A DNA stretch of 29,497 bases from contig CAZEJK010000042.1 in NCBI GenBank assembly GCA_964512045.1, forward strand, positions 1 to 29,497, written 5' to 3'. Source of the stretch: CAZEJK01 sp964512045. Lineage in GTDB: Bacteria; Acidobacteriota; Thermoanaerobaculia; Thermoanaerobaculales; Sulfomarinibacteraceae. The notes below the pieces were generated by a model. It saw only the letters and a list, made by a program, of their open reading frames with translations. It was not told the origin of the DNA and made no database searches. Of the stretch, positions 25,718 through 29,497 are shown piece by piece. Every line of letters begins with the position of its first letter. Position 1 is the first letter of the stretch. A program made the translations under genes and the position numbers.

Positions 25718-26152
25718 GTGGCGAAGGCACGGATTCTTCTGGTGGACGATGAGCCCGATATCGTGGAAACGGTTCAGTATGCGTTAGAGCGCGACGACTA
25801 TGAGGTGATCACGGCCACGAACGGCGCCGAGGCGCTCGGGACCGCGCGGATCGAGCAGCCGGATCTGGTCGTGCTCGATGTCATGTTGCCCAAGGAGAAC
25901 GGCTACCGCGTCGCGCGGTTGATTCGCGATGACGAGAAGGCGGGGATCTATCCGAAACGAGTGCATATTCTCCTGTTGACCGCGAGAGACCTGAGCTACG
26001 ATCCAGAGCGCGAGCGGATGTTCATGGAGTTCAGCGAGGCGGACGTCATGATGTACAAACCGTTCGATCTGGATGATTTGCTGCAACAGATCGACACTCT
26101 GCTGGAGACCGGGAAGCCGGAGCCGAGCCTCGGCGTGGTCAAGGAGGGCTGA
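25718..26152 (+). CDS. Single-domain response regulator
   Basis: This 144-aa CheY-like receiver has no output domain. The acidic pair is D10-D11 in LLVDDEP, the phospho-acceptor is D54 in VVLDVMLP, the switch threonine is T88 in LLTARD, and the lysine is K114 in MYKPFD. The loop after strand 4 is longer than usual, and a short tail follows the last helix. It uses a GTG start with a strong ribosome site. It follows the membrane histidine kinase at 23930-25654, whose phosphoryl group it probably accepts. It could act as a phosphate shuttle or by protein contact. Confidence 0.92.
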   Translation: MAKARILLVDDEPDIVETVQYALERDDYEVITATNGAEALGTARIEQPDLVVLDVMLPKENGYRVARLIRDDEKAGIYPKRVHILLLTARDLSYDPERERMFMEFSEADVMMYKPFDLDDLLQQIDTLLETGKPEPSLGVVKEG

Positions 26153-26288
26153 GCGAAGCCTGGTAGGTCAGGTGTCGGATCATGCAGCTTCGTGGCGCGG
26201 AGGATAGGGTGCGGAGCGCGCAGAGCCTCAGAGAGTGGGCACTGGTTCTCCGCAGAGTCCCAGGCTCTTCTGGTCGGGGTGTGGGAGC

Positions 26289-28148
26289 ATGAGCGGCCGA
26301 TCGAAGCTTGCTCTCGAGCCGGGAGTGCTCCGATACCTGGTGGACGGAGCGCCGATCGGAATCCTCGTCGACTCGGAGGATGGCCGCTTCCTCTCCTTCA
26401 ACGCGGCGTTCGCCGACCTGTTTGGTTACAGCTTGGAAGAGGTGTGGCGCCAGAACCATGCGACGTTGGTTCATCCATTTGATCGTGAGCGGGTGCAGAG
26501 GCTGCATGAGGCCCGCATTCGTGGCGAGAAGGTTCCAGAACGGTACGACTTCAGGGCGATGCGGAAGGACGGTTCGACGTTCGATGCCGAGGTCGCGGCG
26601 ATAGCCCTGAAGATAGACGGGCGGACGCTGGGGACCTGCTCGTACATCTGGGATGTCTCCGACCGGAAGCGCCTGGAGACGGAGCTCACAGAGAGTCGGA
26701 CGAGCTTCAAGGCGATTACCGAGCACAACACCGAAGGCCTCCTGGTGGTCGACTCACTGGGTATCGTCCGCTTTGCTAACCCGGCTGCGCGTTCCCAGTT
26801 CGGTGGGCGGGAGCTCGTCGGTGAGGCATTTGGCAACTCGCGAGTTCACGGCGACTGCACCGAGATCGAGGTCTTCTCCTCCGATGGGAGCCACGGAGTG
26901 GCGGAGATGCGCACCACGGACACCGAGTGGTTCGGAGAGCGCGCTACGTTGGTGATTCTGCGCGATGTGACGGCGATGCGCCAGGCCGAGCAGCAGCTCC
27001 GGGAGCAGCAGCGACTTGCTTCGGTTGGTCAGTTGGCGGCTGGTATAGCTCATGATTTCAATAACTTGCTCCAGGCAATCACCCTTCAGACCGAGCTCGC
27101 AAGTCGACTCGTCGACGACGACTCGAAGGTGGCGGGCAAGCTTGGCTCGATCCTGTCACAGACGGGGAGGGCGGCGACGCTGATCCGCCAGATCCTCGAC
27201 TTCGCACGCCAGTCCGCAAGCCAGCGTGAGCTGTTGCTACTCAATCCGCTGCTCAAGGAGATCGTCAAGCTGCTGCGTCGCACGATACCCGAACGTGTGA
27301 CGATCGAGCTCGACCTCCCAGCTGAGGATCTCTGGATCACGGCGGACGCGGGTCAGGTCGGCGAGCTGCTGACCAACCTCGCGGTCAATGCTTCCGACGC
27401 CATGTTGGTGGGCGGTCAGCTGCGCATTGAGGTTGCCGAGGTGGAGGTTGGCGCCGACAGTATCCCGATCGAAGGCATGGCGCCCGGGACATGGGTGTGT
27501 CTGAAGGTCAGCGATACCGGTATGGGCATGAGCAAGGAGATCATCGAGCGGATCTTCGAGCCGTTCTTCACCACCAAGGATAGAGCCACTGCCACCGGCC
27601 TGGGTCTGTCACAGGCCTACGGGATTGTTCGTCAGCACGACGGCTTCATCGGAGTGTCCAGTACACCTGGCGAGGGCGCCACGTTCACCGTCTTCATGCC
27701 TGGCGCGCAGCGATCAGAGCCAGCCAAGGTGGAGGCAGAGGCAGGGCACGTGGTCGATCCGGATGGTGTCACGGTCCTGGTTGTGGAGGACGATCCCCTT
27801 CTGCTCGAGATGTGTCGCGATGGGCTCGAGACGATCGGGTTCAACGTCGTGAGCGCCGCCGATGGCCAATCCGCGCTTCGGCTCGTCGACAGCGGCGAGC
27901 ATCGAGTCGCGCTCGTGCTGTCCGATGTGGTCATGCCGGAGATGGGCGGCAGGGAGCTTGCGCGGCGCCTTCTGCGACGTGGTCGTGATATCGCGGTGGT
28001 GCTGATGAGCGGCTATCCACCGAGCGACGATGCCGAGGTGCTGCGTCTGGAGGGAGTCACCAACTGGCTGCAGAAGCCGTTCACTCTGGAGCAGCTGAAT
28101 GACGTGATCCGCTCGTCGCTTGGAATGCGGGTCACCAGCTCGGAGTGA
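26289..28148 (+). CDS. Soluble PAS hybrid histidine kinase
   Basis: This cytosolic hybrid kinase is 619 aa. A PAS domain (about 10-135, with FLSFNAAFADLFGYSLEE) is followed by a second PAS-like domain (about 140-235, LLVVDSLGIVRFANPAA). HisKA follows with GIAHDFNNLLQAI (H255), HATPase with NLAVNASDAM, DTGMGM and ATGLGLSQ, and a receiver with D546 in LVLSDVVMPEMGG and QKPF. No membrane segment is seen. The ATG at 26289 has a short-spaced GGGAG in front. An in-frame GTG at 26235 is an alternative. It lies 136 bp after the receiver gene and ends in a 17-bp tail-to-tail overlap with the EAL gene. Confidence 0.9.
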   Translation: MSGRSKLALEPGVLRYLVDGAPIGILVDSEDGRFLSFNAAFADLFGYSLEEVWRQNHATLVHPFDRERVQRLHEARIRGEKVPERYDFRAMRKDGSTFDAEVAAIALKIDGRTLGTCSYIWDVSDRKRLETELTESRTSFKAITEHNTEGLLVVDSLGIVRFANPAARSQFGGRELVGEAFGNSRVHGDCTEIEVFSSDGSHGVAEMRTTDTEWFGERATLVILRDVTAMRQAEQQLREQQRLASVGQLAAGIAHDFNNLLQAITLQTELASRLVDDDSKVAGKLGSILSQTGRAATLIRQILDFARQSASQRELLLLNPLLKEIVKLLRRTIPERVTIELDLPAEDLWITADAGQVGELLTNLAVNASDAMLVGGQLRIEVAEVEVGADSIPIEGMAPGTWVCLKVSDTGMGMSKEIIERIFEPFFTTKDRATATGLGLSQAYGIVRQHDGFIGVSSTPGEGATFTVFMPGAQRSEPAKVEAEAGHVVDPDGVTVLVVEDDPLLLEMCRDGLETIGFNVVSAADGQSALRLVDSGEHRVALVLSDVVMPEMGGRELARRLLRRGRDIAVVLMSGYPPSDDAEVLRLEGVTNWLQKPFTLEQLNDVIRSSLGMRVTSSE

Positions 28149-29310
28149 GGAACGGCGGAGAGGGCCGGCCGAAGTGGTAGCCTTGCAGCAGATCACAGCC
28201 CAGATCGATGACAGCGTCCCGTTCGTTGGCGGTTTCGATGCCCTCCGCAACGACCTGAATGCCCAGATCACTGCAGATCTCGACCATCGAGCGAACCACG
28301 CGCTGCTTTGTCACGGCCGTGTCGATGTCCCGGATTAGAGACATGTCGAGCTTGACAACCTCGGGCTCGAGCTGGGCGAAGCTCGCCAGACCGGAGTAGC
28401 CTGCGCCCAGATCGTCGACGGCGATGCGAAAACCCAGCTGACGCAGATCGGCAATACGCTGTGGCATATCGGGGATGCGCCCCAGCTGAGCGCGCTCGGT
28501 GATCTCCAAGACAACCCGTTGCGCCTGGCGGCACAGCGGCTGATCGGGATCGATGAGCTGCGGATCGAGCAGGTCGCTCGGATGGAGGTTGACAAACAGG
28601 GCGAGCCCATCGACGAGCTCGGTGAGCGGCGCGGACACGATCTGACGAACTCGTCGGCCGACATCGTGGAGCCGCTCGAGGCGCTCGGCGGCCTCGAGCA
28701 CGGCGCCAGGGTGGGGCAGCGCAGGTTCCTCGCTGCGCATCAGAGCCTCGTAGCCGTAGACGGCGCGGTCGGCCACACGTACGATCGGCTGAAACAGCAT
28801 GTACAGGCTCTTGAGTGCGCCTTCGAGGCTCGCCTCCAGACCTGCGATGTCGGTCGCGCGCATGACGTCAGACCCGGTGAGGCGTGTGGCCTTGAGGCGC
28901 AGCTGCGCCATCCGGTGCTGTCGAACCGCAGCACGGACCACGCCTTCGAGCTCAGCAGCGCTGACGGGCTTCGTGATGAACCGGAAGGCCCCGTACTCCA
29001 AAGCCCGCGATGCGAAGTCGACGGTGGGCTGGCCGGTGACCACGATAACTGGTACCTCCAGGTCGTGCTCGCGAATCTTGCGCAGGAGCTGGAGCCCATC
29101 CATGCCCGGCATGACGATGTCGGTCACGACCGTCTGCCAGCTGCCGGACTCGACGTGGTTGAGCGCCTCTGCAGCTGTTGAGGCGGTGGACACGGAGAAG
29201 CCGCTGTCCTCGAGGAGCTCGGCAAATGCCTCTCGAACCTCGGGCTCGTCGTCGACGACCAGGACTCGTGGTGACTCCTCTTCGTCAACCGCTGCTGGCT
29301 CTGGTTCCAT
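28132..29310 (-). CDS. Receiver-EAL response regulator, c-di-GMP phosphodiesterase
   Basis: This 392-aa two-domain regulator has an N-terminal receiver (about 13-128) with DD19-20, phospho-acceptor D63 (VVTDIVMPGMDG), T91 and K113. The EAL domain (about 160-390) would cut c-di-GMP to pGpG. Its key residues look complete: QPI (174), EAL (187-189), N240, E268/E271 in EITE, D298-D299 in VDDLGAGYS, K319, E355 in VAEGIET and Q375. It is therefore predicted active. The ATG at 29310 follows GGGAGG. It is convergent with, and overlaps by 17 bp, the hybrid kinase at 26289-28148. No diguanylate cyclase with an intact GGDEF is in the window. Confidence 0.93.
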   Translation of the reverse strand: MEPEPAAVDEEESPRVLVVDDEPEVREAFAELLEDSGFSVSTASTAAEALNHVESGSWQTVVTDIVMPGMDGLQLLRKIREHDLEVPVIVVTGQPTVDFASRALEYGAFRFITKPVSAAELEGVVRAAVRQHRMAQLRLKATRLTGSDVMRATDIAGLEASLEGALKSLYMLFQPIVRVADRAVYGYEALMRSEEPALPHPGAVLEAAERLERLHDVGRRVRQIVSAPLTELVDGLALFVNLHPSDLLDPQLIDPDQPLCRQAQRVVLEITERAQLGRIPDMPQRIADLRQLGFRIAVDDLGAGYSGLASFAQLEPEVVKLDMSLIRDIDTAVTKQRVVRSMVEICSDLGIQVVAEGIETANERDAVIDLGCDLLQGYHFGRPSPPFLTPSW

Positions 29311-29497
29311 GAGAGTCCCTCCCGACGTGGGCTGCTAGATCAGTCTACAAGATTGGCGTCATTGTTGATACCCGACGGCGGGGAGGCGGGTCAAGAAGGT
29401 GTCAAGTTTGGGAACGGTCGGAGCCCGTCCGCACACGACGCAGGGGATGCGCAAGCCAGCGGAGGTGCACGCGCTCGCGGCGTGAGGGGCAATCGAG
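29311..29497. other. Terminal intergenic stretch
   Basis: This is the region upstream of the receiver-EAL gene. A GGGAGG ribosome site lies on the minus strand near 29316-29323, and TAGACT near 29340-29345 could be a -10. No gene is recognised before the window ends. Confidence 0.35.

Overview
The window is GC-rich, gene-dense bacterial chromosome with no RNA gene, CRISPR array, transposase or phage gene that I can see. The Ser/Thr kinase fused to a TolB-like/TPR sensor, the many PAS-GAF hybrid histidine kinases, the sigma-54 activator and two palindromic intergenic hairpins suggest a signal-rich, Gram-negative-type, deep-branching environmental bacterium such as Acidobacteriota or a relative. 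This placement is inference from gene style only.

Layout. Positions 51-1484 (-) hold a sigma-54 activator with a degenerate receiver. Positions 1708-6620 (+) are a compact arginine operon, argC-argB-argD-GNAT N-acetylglutamate synthase-argJ, with overlapping start and stop codons and a hairpin behind it. Positions 6808-7773 (-) hold a conserved-looking protein that I cannot name. The 637 bp up to 8410 are non-coding and carry REP-like hairpins. A Ser/Thr kinase-TolB-TPR protein (8411-11095, +) faces tail to tail a kinase-less paralogue of its own sensor half (11101-12894, -).

From 13093 to the end almost everything is signal transduction. There is an EvgS-like hybrid kinase with two solute-binding domains (13093-17538). 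A translationally coupled minus-strand pair follows: a PAS/coiled-coil/CxxC-CxxC protein (18839-19774) and a cobalamin-binding protein (17781-18842) with the full CarH-type photoreceptor signature. Next is a second hybrid kinase with a nearly identical kinase-receiver core (20042-23812). Then come a membrane histidine kinase with a degenerate GGDEF-like tail (23930-25654), a single-domain response regulator (25718-26152), a soluble PAS hybrid kinase (26289-28148) and a receiver-EAL c-di-GMP phosphodiesterase (28132-29310, -).

How the parts may work together (inference): the arginine genes form an ordinary biosynthetic operon. The 13-29 kb part reads as a sensory island with many inputs (periplasmic ligands, PAS/GAF ligands, possibly light through adenosylcobalamin) and few visible outputs (c-di-GMP hydrolysis, a stand-alone receiver). 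The most interesting unit is the CarH-like B12 sensor, which lacks a DNA-binding domain and is coupled to a PAS/zinc-ribbon-like partner between two paralogous hybrid kinases.
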